From: Shimia ponticola
GTDB lineage: Bacteria; Pseudomonadota; Alphaproteobacteria; Rhodobacterales; Rhodobacteraceae
Direction: 5' to 3'
Assembly: GCF_007995215.1 (NCBI RefSeq)
Contig: NZ_VCDK01000001.1
Span: 186,001-250,000 of the forward strand
Length of the DNA stretch: 64,000 nt
Shown here piece by piece: positions 8,899-18,836 of the stretch. The translations under genes and the position numbers were made by a program. Numbering within the stretch: the first letter of the stretch is position 1; each line of letters opens with the position of its first letter. Below the pieces are notes generated by a model, which had not been told where the DNA came from, did not search any database, and saw only the letters and a list, made by a program, of their open reading frames with translations.

Positions 8899-8970
8899 CC
8901 CTCAGCGTCGCGCCGGCTCGGTCCGTGGCGATTTGAGTATTTATGAAAACATAGAAGGGGCGGGTCAGGC

Positions 8971-9252
8971 ATGAAGATATCCTGTCCAATCTGCGGCGAC
9001 CGCGACATTCGCGAATTCACCTGTATGGGTCACGCGTCCATGCTGAACCGGCCGGATCCGCATGCCGGCGCAAAAGTGTGGAACGAGTATCTGCACAACC
9101 GCGAGAACCCGGCCGGCGTGATTGATGAGCTTTGGTGGCACGGGCAGGGCTGTGGCGCGTGGCTTGTCGTGACACGAAACACGGTGACTCACGAAATACT
9201 GGGCGCGCGTCTGGCGCGGGATGTGAAGAAAGAGATGCGCGATGCGGGTTGA
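8971..9252 (+). CDS. soxD: Sarcosine oxidase subunit delta
   Basis: The 93-residue zinc subunit of sarcosine oxidase. The Cys-Pro-Ile-Cys-Gly pair at residues 5-8 starts the zinc site, and Trp-Trp-His-Gly-Gln-Gly-Cys-Gly-Ala-Trp is the conserved core. It bridges the alpha and beta subunits. Its 3' end overlaps soxA by 11 bp, so the subunits are co-translated. Not to be confused with the thiosulfate-oxidising Sox proteins of the same symbol. Confidence 0.95.
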   Translation: MKISCPICGDRDIREFTCMGHASMLNRPDPHAGAKVWNEYLHNRENPAGVIDELWWHGQGCGAWLVVTRNTVTHEILGARLARDVKKEMRDAG

Positions 9253-12169
9253 CGGGAAAGGCCGGATTGATCGCAGCGCGACGCGGTCCTTCAGTTTTGC
9301 GGGCAAATCCTATCAAGGATTTGCCGGGGATACGCTGGCCTCGGCGCTTTTGGCCAATGATGTGCGTTTGATGGGGCGGTCGTTCAAATACCACCGCCCG
9401 CGCGGGGTTCTGACGGCGGGGTCCGAGGAACCGAACGCGCTTGTGACCATCGGGTCGGGCGCAGGGCAGGAGCCCAATGTGCGCGCGACCATGCAAGAGC
9501 TCTATGAGGGGCTGGAGGCGCGCCCGCAAAACGCATGGCCGTCACTTGATTGGGACGTGCTTGAGATCAACGATCTGATATCTCCATTCCTCAGCGCGGG
9601 TTTTTATTACAAGACCTTCATGTGGCCCAAGGCGTTTTGGGAGAAGGTCTATGAACCGTTTATCCGGAATGCTGCGGGTCTTGGTGCGCTTTCCGGGTCG
9701 GATGACGCGGACAAATACGACAAGGCCTTTGCGCATTGCGATGTGCTTGTGATTGGCGCAGGCCCTGCCGGTCTTATGGCGGCACGTATGCTTGGCCTGG
9801 CCGGGTTGGACGTGATCCTTGCCGATGAAAGCTGGGAGTTGGGCGGACGTCTTTTGTCCGAGACCGAAGAGGTTGGCGGACAAGCAGGGAGTGATTGGGC
9901 GGCCGGTGTCGCCGCTGACTTGGGCGATATGCCCAATGTCCGGGTGATGACACGGACGACTGTCACCGGGGCCTATGACGGTGGGATATTTGGTGCGCTG
10001 GAAAAAGTCGGCCATCACGGCCCTGTTCCCAACGGCGCACCGCGAGAGACGTTCTGGCGGATTCAGACAAAACGCGCGGTGCTTGCGGCAGGGGCGTTGG
10101 AGCGTCCGATCGCATTTGCGAACAATGACCGCCCCGGCGTGATGACGGCAGGCGCGGTGCGCACCTACCTGAACCGGTACGGCGTGGCACCTGGCCGCAA
10201 GATCGCGGTGTTCGGCAACAACGACGACGCGCATCGCACGGCGATGGACCTGCAAGACGCGGGCGTCGAGGTGGCAGCGGTGATCGATAGCCGTGACGAT
10301 GTGTCGGTGCCGGTGGATGCGAAGGTGATGGCAGGCGCGCGGGTTGTCGGGACCAAGGGACGGCTTGGCCTGCGCGAGATCATGATCGACACCGGGCGTG
10401 GCGTGCGTCCGTTGCAGGTGGACTGCCTCGCGGTCTCTGGCGGTTGGAACCCCTCGGTGCATTTGACCTGTCACATGAACGGCCGCCCCGTGTGGGAGCC
10501 GTCCATAGCGTCGTTTGTGCCAACACCGGGCGCGGTGCCGGGGTTGGTGGCATGCGGGTCGGCAGCGGGCGACATGGCCACAGCAGATGTGTTGGCGTCG
10601 GCTGCGCGTGTGGCCTCTGACATCGCCGCCGATCTGGGCAAATCCGCGCCTACGGCCGAACTGCCAGAGGCTGAAGGACACGTGTATGCCATTGAGCCGC
10701 TTTGGGATGCCGGTGGCAAAGGCCGAGCTTGGCTTGATTTTCAGAACGATGTCACAACCAAAGACGTGCGGCAGGCGGCCAAGGAAAACTATGCAAGCGT
10801 CGAGCATATGAAGCGCTATACGACGCAGGGTATGGCGACCGATCAGGGCAAGAACTCGAACGTTGCGGCCTTGGCGGTTCTGGCGGACGCGACAGGTCGC
10901 GGCATTCCCGAGACCGGGACAACGACATTCCGCCCGCCGTATTCGCCCGTGGCTTTGGCGGCACTTGGCGCGGGCGCAAAGGGAAAAGGTTTTGCACCGG
11001 AACGGTTGACGACGTCTCATGCCGCAACGGTTGCGCGAAACGCACCGATGATCGAAGCGGGGCTCTGGTACAGGCCAAGCTATTTCCCGCAGGCGGGCGA
11101 AACAACGTGGCGCGAAAGCTGCGACCGTGAGGTTGGCTGGGTGCGCGACGCCGTAGGGGTCTGTGACGTCAGCACCTTGGGCAAAATCGACATTCAAGGT
11201 CCGGATGCGGGCGCGTTTCTGGATTTTGTCTATACCAACACCTTTTCGACCTTGAAGGTCGGCAAGGTGCGGTATGGTCTAATGCTGCGCGAAGATGGTC
11301 ACGTCATGGACGACGGCACCTGCGCGCGCTGGGGCGATACCCATTTCGTCATGACGACCACCACGGCGGCAGCTGGTCAGGTCATGAAGCATCTCGATTA
11401 TGTGCATCAATGCTTGCGACCTGATCTGGATGTCAGCATTGTCTCGGCGACCGAGCAATGGGCTCAGTTTGCTGTGGCAGGACCCAAATCACGCGACTTG
11501 TTGAATGCTTTGCTTGATGCTCCGATCGACAACGAAAGCTTCCCTTACATGGGCTGCGGGCCTGTTTCCGTCGCTGGTGTCGCGGGTCGCCTTTTCCGCA
11601 TCTCGTTTTCTGGTGAACACGCCTACGAGGTCGCTGTTCCTGCGCGATATGGCGATAGCTTGTTCAGGATGCTTGTCGCGCAGGCCGAGGCGCTGGGCGG
11701 CGGAGCCTATGGGATGGAGGCTCTGAACGTCCTGCGGATCGAAAAGGGCTTTATAACCCACGCGGAAATCCATGGGCGTACAACCGCATTTGACATTGGG
11801 ATGGGGCGGATGGTGTCGTCCAAGAAGGACTGCATCGGTCAGACGATGGCGGCGCGGCCCGGTCTGGTTGAGGATCGCGAGGAATTGGTCGGATTCCGGC
11901 CTGCGCGACCGACGGGCAAGCTGCTTGCCGGGGCGCATATTTACCCGCTGGACGGAGACGCCGTGCGCGAACGCGATCAGGGATATATAACCTCAGTCGC
12001 ATATTCTCCGACTGTTGGCACCGACATTGCGCTGGGTTTTGTGCGTAATGGGCGCAACCGGATGGGTGAAAAACTGCGCATGATGGACCATTTGCGCGGA
12101 GAAGAGACGCTGGTCGAACTTTGCGATCCTGTGTTTGTCGACCCGGAAGGAGGACGTCTGCGTGGTTAA
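9242..12169 (+). CDS. soxA: Sarcosine oxidase subunit alpha
   Basis: A 975-residue multidomain subunit. Residues about 1-90 are a ferredoxin-like (2Fe-2S_4) fold without the cluster cysteines, as usual for SoxA. A second dinucleotide domain begins at Val-Ile-Gly-Ala-Gly-Pro-Ala-Gly (about residue 170) and binds NAD. The C-terminal ~380 residues are a glycine-cleavage T-protein fold that binds tetrahydrofolate. The enzyme hands the methyl group from the beta-subunit site to folate. It overlaps soxD upstream and soxG downstream (8 bp), and all motifs look intact. Confidence 0.95.
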   Translation: MRVDGKGRIDRSATRSFSFAGKSYQGFAGDTLASALLANDVRLMGRSFKYHRPRGVLTAGSEEPNALVTIGSGAGQEPNVRATMQELYEGLEARPQNAWPSLDWDVLEINDLISPFLSAGFYYKTFMWPKAFWEKVYEPFIRNAAGLGALSGSDDADKYDKAFAHCDVLVIGAGPAGLMAARMLGLAGLDVILADESWELGGRLLSETEEVGGQAGSDWAAGVAADLGDMPNVRVMTRTTVTGAYDGGIFGALEKVGHHGPVPNGAPRETFWRIQTKRAVLAAGALERPIAFANNDRPGVMTAGAVRTYLNRYGVAPGRKIAVFGNNDDAHRTAMDLQDAGVEVAAVIDSRDDVSVPVDAKVMAGARVVGTKGRLGLREIMIDTGRGVRPLQVDCLAVSGGWNPSVHLTCHMNGRPVWEPSIASFVPTPGAVPGLVACGSAAGDMATADVLASAARVASDIAADLGKSAPTAELPEAEGHVYAIEPLWDAGGKGRAWLDFQNDVTTKDVRQAAKENYASVEHMKRYTTQGMATDQGKNSNVAALAVLADATGRGIPETGTTTFRPPYSPVALAALGAGAKGKGFAPERLTTSHAATVARNAPMIEAGLWYRPSYFPQAGETTWRESCDREVGWVRDAVGVCDVSTLGKIDIQGPDAGAFLDFVYTNTFSTLKVGKVRYGLMLREDGHVMDDGTCARWGDTHFVMTTTTAAAGQVMKHLDYVHQCLRPDLDVSIVSATEQWAQFAVAGPKSRDLLNALLDAPIDNESFPYMGCGPVSVAGVAGRLFRISFSGEHAYEVAVPARYGDSLFRMLVAQAEALGGGAYGMEALNVLRIEKGFITHAEIHGRTTAFDIGMGRMVSSKKDCIGQTMAARPGLVEDREELVGFRPARPTGKLLAGAHIYPLDGDAVRERDQGYITSVAYSPTVGTDIALGFVRNGRNRMGEKLRMMDHLRGEETLVELCDPVFVDPEGGRLRG

Positions 12170-12719
12170 GCTGATTGCGAAAAGCGCGGCTGAAGGGCTG
12201 TTGCCGGTTGAAGTCGCGGGTGTGCGGGTTGAAGAAATCGTGGCACCGCTGGCTTCTCTATCACCTTTTCAGGGACAGGACGCAGCCTTGGGCAAAGCTT
12301 TGAAAAAGGCTCATGGGGTGGTCCTGCCGAAGGCTGGGCAGATCACTCAGGCGGGGGAGGTATCCTGCCATTGGTTTGGTCTGAATCATGTGATGCTGAT
12401 GGGCGCGGCCCCTGACGCGTCGCTGGCCAAGGTTGCAGCAGTGACTGATCAGTCGGATGCATGGTGTCGTGTTCGCATGACAGGAGAAGCGGCGCGCGAC
12501 GTGCTAGCACGCCTGACGCCAATTGATCTCCGTGACGCAGCTTTGCCAGTTGGCGCGACCGCGCGAACGGATATTCAGCACATGTCTGGGGCGCTGACCC
12601 GCGTGGGTGAAGACGTGTGGGAGGTGATGGTGTTTCGGTCGGTGGCCCGGACATTGGTGCATGACCTAACGACATCATTGGAGACCGTCGCAGGCATTGC
12701 AGAGATGCGTAGCGCCTAG
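12162..12719 (+). CDS. soxG: Sarcosine oxidase subunit gamma
   Basis: The 185-residue gamma subunit, which resembles a T-protein fold and packs against the alpha subunit. The GTG at 12162 is chosen because the strong GGAAGGAGGA (12145-12154) lies 7 bp before it inside the soxA end; an earlier in-frame start at 12135 would lie before that site. The conserved C-terminal segment (Val-Phe-Arg-Ser-Val-Ala-Arg-Thr-Leu-Val-His) is present. Its stop overlaps the convergent isomerase gene by 4 bp, so no terminator separates the two. Confidence 0.9.
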   Translation: MVKLIAKSAAEGLLPVEVAGVRVEEIVAPLASLSPFQGQDAALGKALKKAHGVVLPKAGQITQAGEVSCHWFGLNHVMLMGAAPDASLAKVAAVTDQSDAWCRVRMTGEAARDVLARLTPIDLRDAALPVGATARTDIQHMSGALTRVGEDVWEVMVFRSVARTLVHDLTTSLETVAGIAEMRSA

Positions 12720-13561
12720 CGGGGCTGCGCTGGAGCAGCCTGCTTCCACAGGTCCTGCACCCACGCTTTGATCTGCAACGCCTCATCCCATCGGTTCGAC
12801 ATTTCTCGTCCGTCGGGACCAGTCATCGCATATTCCGGCGGACCGAGTTCGCACAGGAAGATGCAATCGTCATCGGTCCGCTTTCGATAGTCGGTGAAGC
12901 CTTCGAGCCACCAGTCCTTGAAAAGGTTCACCCATTTCTGATGTTGCGGGAAATCGAGTTGCAGCTGGATTTGCTGACGCGATGCGACGCGGCCCTGAAA
13001 GCTGTCGGCTCGTTGCAGAACACGGCTGATCAGGCCCATGTCTCGCTCAGAGAGCGGAAACCAGAATTCTCGATCCACGACATAGTGAGACAGGTCGGCA
13101 CACATCCGCATCTCTGGCACGGCGTCCAGGAGCAAGAGGGTCGAATAGAGATCGTTCGTGATGCAGTTGCGATGGCTCTCGAACTGGATCGGCATGCCCA
13201 CTGTGTCCGCCATGTCAATCCAGCGTCGGATGACGGGGATCATTCCGTCCACGCTCAAAGGTGTGACCTGCCCGATTACATCGACAAATGGAGACCCCAT
13301 ATCCTTGGCCATGATCAGGGTTTCACGCAGACTTTCGACCGTCTTTGGAAAGGCCACAATCAAGGGTGTCAGACCGTGTCGCGCCAAGTGCGGTGCCATG
13401 GCGCGGGCAGCAGAGACATCTGCGGCACCAAGATCCAGCGCGAGACCGGCGTAGCCAGCATCGGCCACCATCGCGGCAATGTCCTGATCCGACAACGTGA
13501 CGCCTGTCTGATCATGGGGCTTCATTGCCCAAGCTGAGGTGTAGACTTTGAGATCGCCCAT
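12716..13561 (-). CDS. Sugar phosphate isomerase/epimerase family (TIM barrel)
   Basis: A 281-residue protein of the xylose-isomerase-like AP-endonuclease-2 superfamily. It has the barrel strands Gly-Leu-Ala-Leu-Asp-Leu near residue 38, a central Phe-Glu-Ser-His and Cys-Ala-Asp-Leu-Ser-His-Tyr, plus a late Cys-Glu-Leu-Gly-Pro. These are the positions of the metal-binding Glu/Asp/His residues in the superfamily, which covers epimerases, isomerases and hydrolases, so the substrate is open. It lies 10 bp downstream of the desaturase gene on the same strand (an apparent two-gene operon) and converges with soxG, hinting at a role in related metabolism. Confidence 0.75.
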   Translation of the reverse strand: MGDLKVYTSAWAMKPHDQTGVTLSDQDIAAMVADAGYAGLALDLGAADVSAARAMAPHLARHGLTPLIVAFPKTVESLRETLIMAKDMGSPFVDVIGQVTPLSVDGMIPVIRRWIDMADTVGMPIQFESHRNCITNDLYSTLLLLDAVPEMRMCADLSHYVVDREFWFPLSERDMGLISRVLQRADSFQGRVASRQQIQLQLDFPQHQKWVNLFKDWWLEGFTDYRKRTDDDCIFLCELGPPEYAMTGPDGREMSNRWDEALQIKAWVQDLWKQAAPAQPR

Positions 13562-13571
13562 GGCACCACCC

Positions 13572-14555
13572 CTATTCAGCGGGCATTCGCGCCATTCGTC
13601 CGCCCGAGGCCGGGTAGACCCACACTTCGTTCATGGGCCATTGGCTTTCGTCTTTTTGTGACAGTTTGCGGATCACGTCGATCTGAAACTCGATCCAGCC
13701 CATACGATGCACTTCCCCCGCGTGGTCTTCGAGTTTTGTATTGAGGTCGCGCAGTTTCCAGAATGGGACCGAAGGAAATGCATGATGTGCCGTGTGATAG
13801 GGCATCTGCCAGCAGAGCCAGCGGATCACTGCGTTCGTGCGCGTCGAGCGTGTGTTTTCCAGAATGTCGTTTTCGTGGCTCAGACCCAGATGTTCGATCG
13901 TGTTTTGAAGTTGATGGATCGGTTTCGTCAGGACCATCGGGATCAGCCAGAACGTCAACGCCGCCCATGTTCCGAAGGCGATGCTGATGATTGCGATCAA
14001 GCCATAGCCGATCAGGTGAAGACGGCTTTCCTTGACGACCTTTTGCTCTTCTTCCTTGCGGATGTAGGGTTCGACAATGATGCCACGGGCACGACGCACC
14101 ACGCCAAAGACGCGATTGCGCCAATAGGTGATGCCAGACAGCCAGAACAGATAGGTCTGCAAAGTGTAGGGTTCGCGCACAAGCTCGCCGTCGCGTTCCC
14201 AGTCCTGGGTATGCGAGTGATGGGCGAAATGCATGATCTGGTCGAAATCGCGTGGAAAGATCATGACGAAACCAATCGCGCGTCCGAACCATTCATTCAG
14301 CTTGCGCGTGGCGAACACGGTTGCGTGGCTCAGCTCATGCTGGGCGGCATAAAGAAAGTTGATCAATACGCCGAGCACAAAGCCGGTCAATAGCACCCAA
14401 AGTGTCCCCATGGCGGCCGCGTGCGCCCATGCGGCCAAGGCGATGGCTCCAAGATGTGACGCCATTTGCAATCCGCCCCTGAGGTCGGAGCGCTGGTTTA
14501 AGTTGCGGAGTTCTTCGGGTGTCAGCACCTTGCGGCGTGAGAATACGGCGTCCAT
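13572..14555 (-). CDS. Membrane fatty-acid-desaturase-family di-iron protein
   Basis: A 327-residue integral membrane protein with the histidine clusters of the desaturase/hydroxylase superfamily: His-Glu-Leu-Ser-His near residue 73, His-Phe-Ala-His-His-Ser-His near 108 and His-Thr-Ala-His-His-Ala-Phe near 257. Hydrophobic pairs around residues 33-68 and 180-215 fit the usual four-helix membrane core. The family inserts double bonds or hydroxyl groups using a di-iron site; some relatives act on small molecules rather than lipids. Upstream partner of the isomerase gene. Whether it modifies a membrane lipid or a methylated compound handled by the adjacent sox operon is unknown. Confidence 0.82.
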   Translation of the reverse strand: MDAVFSRRKVLTPEELRNLNQRSDLRGGLQMASHLGAIALAAWAHAAAMGTLWVLLTGFVLGVLINFLYAAQHELSHATVFATRKLNEWFGRAIGFVMIFPRDFDQIMHFAHHSHTQDWERDGELVREPYTLQTYLFWLSGITYWRNRVFGVVRRARGIIVEPYIRKEEEQKVVKESRLHLIGYGLIAIISIAFGTWAALTFWLIPMVLTKPIHQLQNTIEHLGLSHENDILENTRSTRTNAVIRWLCWQMPYHTAHHAFPSVPFWKLRDLNTKLEDHAGEVHRMGWIEFQIDVIRKLSQKDESQWPMNEVWVYPASGGRMARMPAE

Positions 14556-14679
14556 GGCAATCGTCCTCCCATTTCAACGGGAGGCTATGCGCCGATGCGC
14601 AGCCTGTCGAGCATTTGTCGTCCGATCTGTCCACAGCGGGATGCTTGAAACCGCTCGCTGCGCAACAGATACTCATTAC

Positions 14680-16635
14680 ATGAGCCTGCCACCCGGATTC
14701 TTAGATGAACTTCGCAACCGCGTGTCCATGGGGCAGGTCGCGGGGCGTAAGGTCATGTGGGACGCCCGTAAATCCAACCAAGGCAAAGGCGACCTCTGGG
14801 CACCGTGCCCATTCCATCAGGAAAAGACCGCCAGCTTTCACGTCGATGATCGCAAGGGGTACTACTATTGCTTTGGCTGCCATGCCAAAGGCGACGCCAT
14901 TTCCTTTGTGCGTGAGACCGAGAATGTGGGCTTCATGGAAGCGGTCGAAATTCTGGCCGGTGAGGCCGGAATGCCGATGCCTGCGCGCGATCCAAAGGCG
15001 CAGGAAAAGGCGGATGAGCGCACCGAACTGAGCAAGGTCATGGAGATGGCTGTTCAGTTCTTTCGCCTGCAGCTCAAGACCGGGGCAGGGGCCGCGGCCT
15101 ACCGCTATCTGGCAGACAAGCGCGGTTTATCGGATGACGCTATCGGCAGGTGGGAACTCGGCTTTGCGCCTGATGGATGGCAAGGTCTTTGGGATCACCT
15201 GACAGGGAAGGGCGTGCCGGAGGACAAGATACTTGCCTGCGGTTTGGCCAAGGCTTCGGACAAGGGGCGCAAGCCCTATGACACCTTTCGCAACCGGATC
15301 ATGTTTCCGATCCGGGATGCGCGTGGGCGCTGCATTGCATTTGGCGGTCGAGCCATGGACCCGAACGATAACGCCAAATACCTGAATTCGCCGGAAACAC
15401 TGCTCTTTGATAAGGGACGCAGCCTCTATAACCACGCGCCGGCCCGCGAGGCGTCTGGCAAGGGCGACCCAATCATCGTCGCCGAAGGCTACATGGATGT
15501 CATCGCCTTGAGCGAAGCAGGCTTCAAGGCGACCGTTGCGCCATTGGGAACGGCGGTGACAGAGGCGCAGTTGGAACTGTTGTGGCGGATGTCCGAGGAG
15601 CCGGTGATCGCATTGGATGGCGACAAGGCCGGCATTCGCGCGGCGCACCGGGTCATCGATTTGGCGATGCCGCTCTTGGCGGCGGGCAAAGGGTTGCGCT
15701 TCGCGCTGATGCCCGACGGCAAAGATCCTGACGACGTGATCAAGTCCGGAGGGGCCGATGCCATGCAAGAGGTGCTGGCAGAGGCGCAGCCCATGGTCAG
15801 CCTCTTATGGCAGCGCGAAACAGAGGGCCGAGTGTTTGACAGCCCGGAGCGGCGCGCAGCGTTGGACAAAACTCTGCGCGAAAAGCTCAAGCTGATACAG
15901 GACCCATCGCTGCGAGGACACTACGGCGAAGAGATCAAGCGTCTGCGCGCGGAGCTTTTTGGATATGGTCAGTCGCGGCCAATTCAGCGCGGAGAATTCA
16001 GGCGTCCGCGCGGGAAATGGCAACCCGCAGCCGGTCCGCAGCAAACCACGCGCAACTCGTTTCTGGCGCAGCAGGAAGGGGCCGAATCAGCCCTGCGCGA
16101 GGCGGTGATCCTAGCAACAGTTGCAGCGACGCCTGCTGTTTTGTCGGAGTTCGAGGTGGAATTGGAAGACCTTGAATGCGCCGGGGATCGCGCGATCTTG
16201 CGCGATGCGCTATTGCGCATCGATGATCCGAGTGTTGCCGATGATGTGTTGTCAGCGCACGGTGCCATGCCGGCCCTTGAAAGCCTGCGCGCGCTACCCC
16301 ATGTGGCGATAACGCCAGCGGTTCGCACGCCTGGAGATATGGAGCTTGCCCGGCTATGTCTTGCCGAGGAATTTGCCAAGCTTGCCGCCCGTATGGGACA
16401 CGCCAAGGAAGTTGCGGAAGCCATTGAAGACATTGATGGTTTGGTAGACGAAGGCCTGACGTGGCGGCTGAGTCAGGCGGCGCAGGCGCTGCAATCTGCC
16501 GGGCGTCAGGACGACGAAGACACAACGGAATATGACACCGCGCCCAATGGTGCGCGGCTGAGCAAGGACGAAAGATCGAGCTTTGACGAATTGCTCGATG
16601 GCATCAAGTTCTCCAAGAGCAAAGGACGCGGCTAA
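14680..16635 (+). CDS. dnaG: DNA primase
   Basis: The 651-residue primase that lays RNA primers for replication. The N-terminal zinc ribbon is seen as Cys-Pro-Phe-His ... Cys-Phe-Gly-Cys (about residues 45-65). The catalytic core follows, with the TOPRIM motif Val-Ala-Glu-Gly-Tyr-Met-Asp near residue 270 and the Asp-Gly-Asp-Lys-Ala-Gly motif. The C-terminal DnaB-interacting region is helical and divergent. I start at the ATG at 14680 (Met-Ser-Leu-Pro-Pro-Gly-Phe), the conserved beginning; a 107-codon upstream extension has no homology character. It precedes rpoD by 209 bp, as in the classical macromolecular-synthesis arrangement. Confidence 0.96.
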   Translation: MSLPPGFLDELRNRVSMGQVAGRKVMWDARKSNQGKGDLWAPCPFHQEKTASFHVDDRKGYYYCFGCHAKGDAISFVRETENVGFMEAVEILAGEAGMPMPARDPKAQEKADERTELSKVMEMAVQFFRLQLKTGAGAAAYRYLADKRGLSDDAIGRWELGFAPDGWQGLWDHLTGKGVPEDKILACGLAKASDKGRKPYDTFRNRIMFPIRDARGRCIAFGGRAMDPNDNAKYLNSPETLLFDKGRSLYNHAPAREASGKGDPIIVAEGYMDVIALSEAGFKATVAPLGTAVTEAQLELLWRMSEEPVIALDGDKAGIRAAHRVIDLAMPLLAAGKGLRFALMPDGKDPDDVIKSGGADAMQEVLAEAQPMVSLLWQRETEGRVFDSPERRAALDKTLREKLKLIQDPSLRGHYGEEIKRLRAELFGYGQSRPIQRGEFRRPRGKWQPAAGPQQTTRNSFLAQQEGAESALREAVILATVAATPAVLSEFEVELEDLECAGDRAILRDALLRIDDPSVADDVLSAHGAMPALESLRALPHVAITPAVRTPGDMELARLCLAEEFAKLAARMGHAKEVAEAIEDIDGLVDEGLTWRLSQAAQALQSAGRQDDEDTTEYDTAPNGARLSKDERSSFDELLDGIKFSKSKGRG

Positions 16636-16844
16636 CGCGGCCTGACCTCTCAGGATCGGCACTGCTGTGGCTCTGAGACCGCTTTTGATGAGGAAGACGT
16701 AAACGAATCAGGGTAAATAGGTTGCGAATCACCGGAGGGACCGGTTGATTCGGTAAAATACTGCGAACGACCTGAACTGCCCAAACCCAGACTGCCCCAC
16801 GCTGTATGCGCGCTCGGGGCTGCCCGCGTAAGGAGCCCCGCCGG

Positions 16845-18836
16845 ATGGCTGCAAAAGACACCAACGAAGATCGAAAGCAGGACGACCGTCACAACGAGCC
16901 GATGGTCGATATGAGCCAAGCGGCGGTCAAAAAGATGATCGGCGAAGCTCGGGAAAAAGGCTTCATCACTTACGATCAGCTGAACCAGGTTCTTCCGCCC
17001 GATCAGGTGTCCTCGGAACAAATCGAAGACGTGATGTCGATGCTGTCGGAAATGGGCATCAATATCATCGAGGATGAAGAGGCCGACGAAGACGACAACA
17101 AGGGCTCGACCGAAGTTGTCACGACCAATCAGGCGCGCGACGTTGTACTGGGCAGCGGCGAACAGGAGAAGCTGGATCGCACCGACGATCCTGTTCGGAT
17201 GTACCTGCGCGAGATGGGCAGCGTTGAATTGCTATCCCGCGAAGGCGAGATCGCGATAGCAAAACGCATCGAGGCTGGCCGCAACACGATGATCGCGGGC
17301 CTCTGCGAGAGCCCGCTGACATTCCAGGCGATTACGATCTGGCGAGACGAACTTCTTGGCGAAGACATCTTGCTGCGCGACGTGATCGACCTTGAGGCGA
17401 CGTTCGGCAACCAGATGGGTGAGGACGGCGAAGACGAGCCCGTGGTCGACACGACGGCTGCCGCCGGAGCAACGACAGAAGCCAAGAAAGACACCGGCCC
17501 CGAGCTGGATGCCGACGGCAACCCGATCGCCCAAGACGACGATGACGACGAAGACGATCAGGCCAACATGTCCCTGGCAGCTATGGAAGCCGCGCTGAAG
17601 CCACGTGTGCTTGAGACGCTGGACCGGATTGCCCATGACTTTGCCCAACTGTCCGAAATGCAGGATGTCCGGATTTCTGCGACCCTGAACGAAGACGGCA
17701 GCTTCAGCAAAAAAGACGAAGAACTCTATCAGGCCTTGCGCTCCGAGATTGTGGCGCTGGTGAATGAACTTCACCTGCACAACAACCGGATTGAGGCTCT
17801 GATTGACCAGCTGTACGGCATCAACCGCCGGATCATGTCGATTGACTCGGCGATGGTGAAACTTGCTGACCAGGCCCGCATCAACCGTCGTGAGTTTATC
17901 GAAGCTTATCGGGATCGCGAGTTGGATCCGAACTGGCTGGACGAGATGGCTGAAAAGCCCGGTCGTGGCTGGTCGATGTTCATGGAACGCTCACGTGACA
18001 AGGCCGAAGACCTGCGCGCCGACATGGCGCAAGTGGGTCAATATGTTGGCCTCGACATTAGCGAATTCCGCCGCATCGTGCAGCAGGTCCAGAAGGGCGA
18101 AAAAGAAGCCCGTCAGGCCAAGAAGGAAATGGTCGAAGCGAACCTTCGCCTCGTGATTTCCATCGCCAAGAAATACACAAACCGCGGCCTACAATTCCTT
18201 GATCTTATTCAGGAAGGTAACATCGGCCTGATGAAGGCCGTCGATAAATTCGAATACCGCCGCGGCTACAAGTTCTCGACCTATGCGACGTGGTGGATCC
18301 GCCAGGCGATCACCCGGTCGATCGCGGATCAGGCACGCACCATCCGTATCCCCGTCCACATGATCGAAACGATCAACAAGCTGGTCCGCACAGGTCGCCA
18401 GATGCTGCACGAGATTGGGCGCGAACCGACACCAGAGGAATTGGCAGAAAAGCTGCAAATGCCGTTGGAAAAGGTCCGCAAGGTGATGAAGATCGCCAAG
18501 GAACCGATTTCGCTCGAAACGCCGATTGGCGACGAAGAGGATTCGCAGCTCGGCGATTTCATCGAAGACAAGAACGCGATCCTGCCGCTGGACTCAGCCA
18601 TTCAGGAAAACCTGAAAGAGACCACGACGCGCGTCCTGTCCTCGCTCACGCCGCGTGAAGAGCGCGTTTTGCGGATGCGCTTCGGCATCGGCATGAACAC
18701 TGACCACACCCTTGAGGAAGTTGGCCAGCAGTTCAGCGTGACCCGTGAACGTATTCGCCAGATCGAAGCAAAAGCTCTGCGTAAGCTGAAGCACCCAAGC
18801 CGCAGCCGCAAGCTGCGCAGCTTCCTCGATCAGTGA
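16845..18836 (+). CDS. rpoD: RNA polymerase primary sigma factor (sigma-70)
   Basis: A 663-residue housekeeping sigma factor. Region 1.1 is at the N-terminus and is followed by an acidic, Asp-rich non-conserved insert around residues 190-250. Regions 2.1-2.4 are visible as [10 protein letters not shown] near residue 485, and region 4.2 as [10 protein letters not shown] near the end. AAGGAG at 16830-16835 decides the start. Its TGA overlaps the GTG of the next gene (GTGA), so a PP-loop protein is translationally coupled to the vegetative sigma factor. Confidence 0.97.
   Translation: MAAKDTNEDRKQDDRHNEPMVDMSQAAVKKMIGEAREKGFITYDQLNQVLPPDQVSSEQIEDVMSMLSEMGINIIEDEEADEDDNKGSTEVVTTNQARDVVLGSGEQEKLDRTDDPVRMYLREMGSVELLSREGEIAIAKRIEAGRNTMIAGLCESPLTFQAITIWRDELLGEDILLRDVIDLEATFGNQMGEDGEDEPVVDTTAAAGATTEAKKDTGPELDADGNPIAQDDDDDEDDQANMSLAAMEAALKPRVLETLDRIAHDFAQLSEMQDVRISATLNEDGSFSKKDEELYQALRSEIVALVNELHLHNNRIEALIDQLYGINRRIMSIDSAMVKLADQARINRREFIEAYRDRELDPNWLDEMAEKPGRGWSMFMERSRDKAEDLRADMAQVGQYVGLDISEFRRIVQQVQKGEKEARQAKKEMVEANLRLVISIAKKYTNRGLQFLDLIQEGNIGLMKAVDKFEYRRGYKFSTYATWWIRQAITRSIADQARTIRIPVHMIETINKLVRTGRQMLHEIGREPTPEELAEKLQMPLEKVRKVMKIAKEPISLETPIGDEEDSQLGDFIEDKNAILPLDSAIQENLKETTTRVLSSLTPREERVLRMRFGIGMNTDHTLEEVGQQFSVTRERIRQIEAKALRKLKHPSRSRKLRSFLDQ

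Noticed and set aside
9542-11197. A 551-codon open frame on the minus strand opposite soxA
   Set aside because: Shadow of the high-GC coding frame of soxA; composition is Arg/Pro/His-rich and shows no domain.
7645-12719. Thiosulfate-oxidising Sox system
   Set aside because: Gene symbols coincide, but the motifs (FAD fold, T-protein domain, zinc subunit) are those of sarcosine oxidase.
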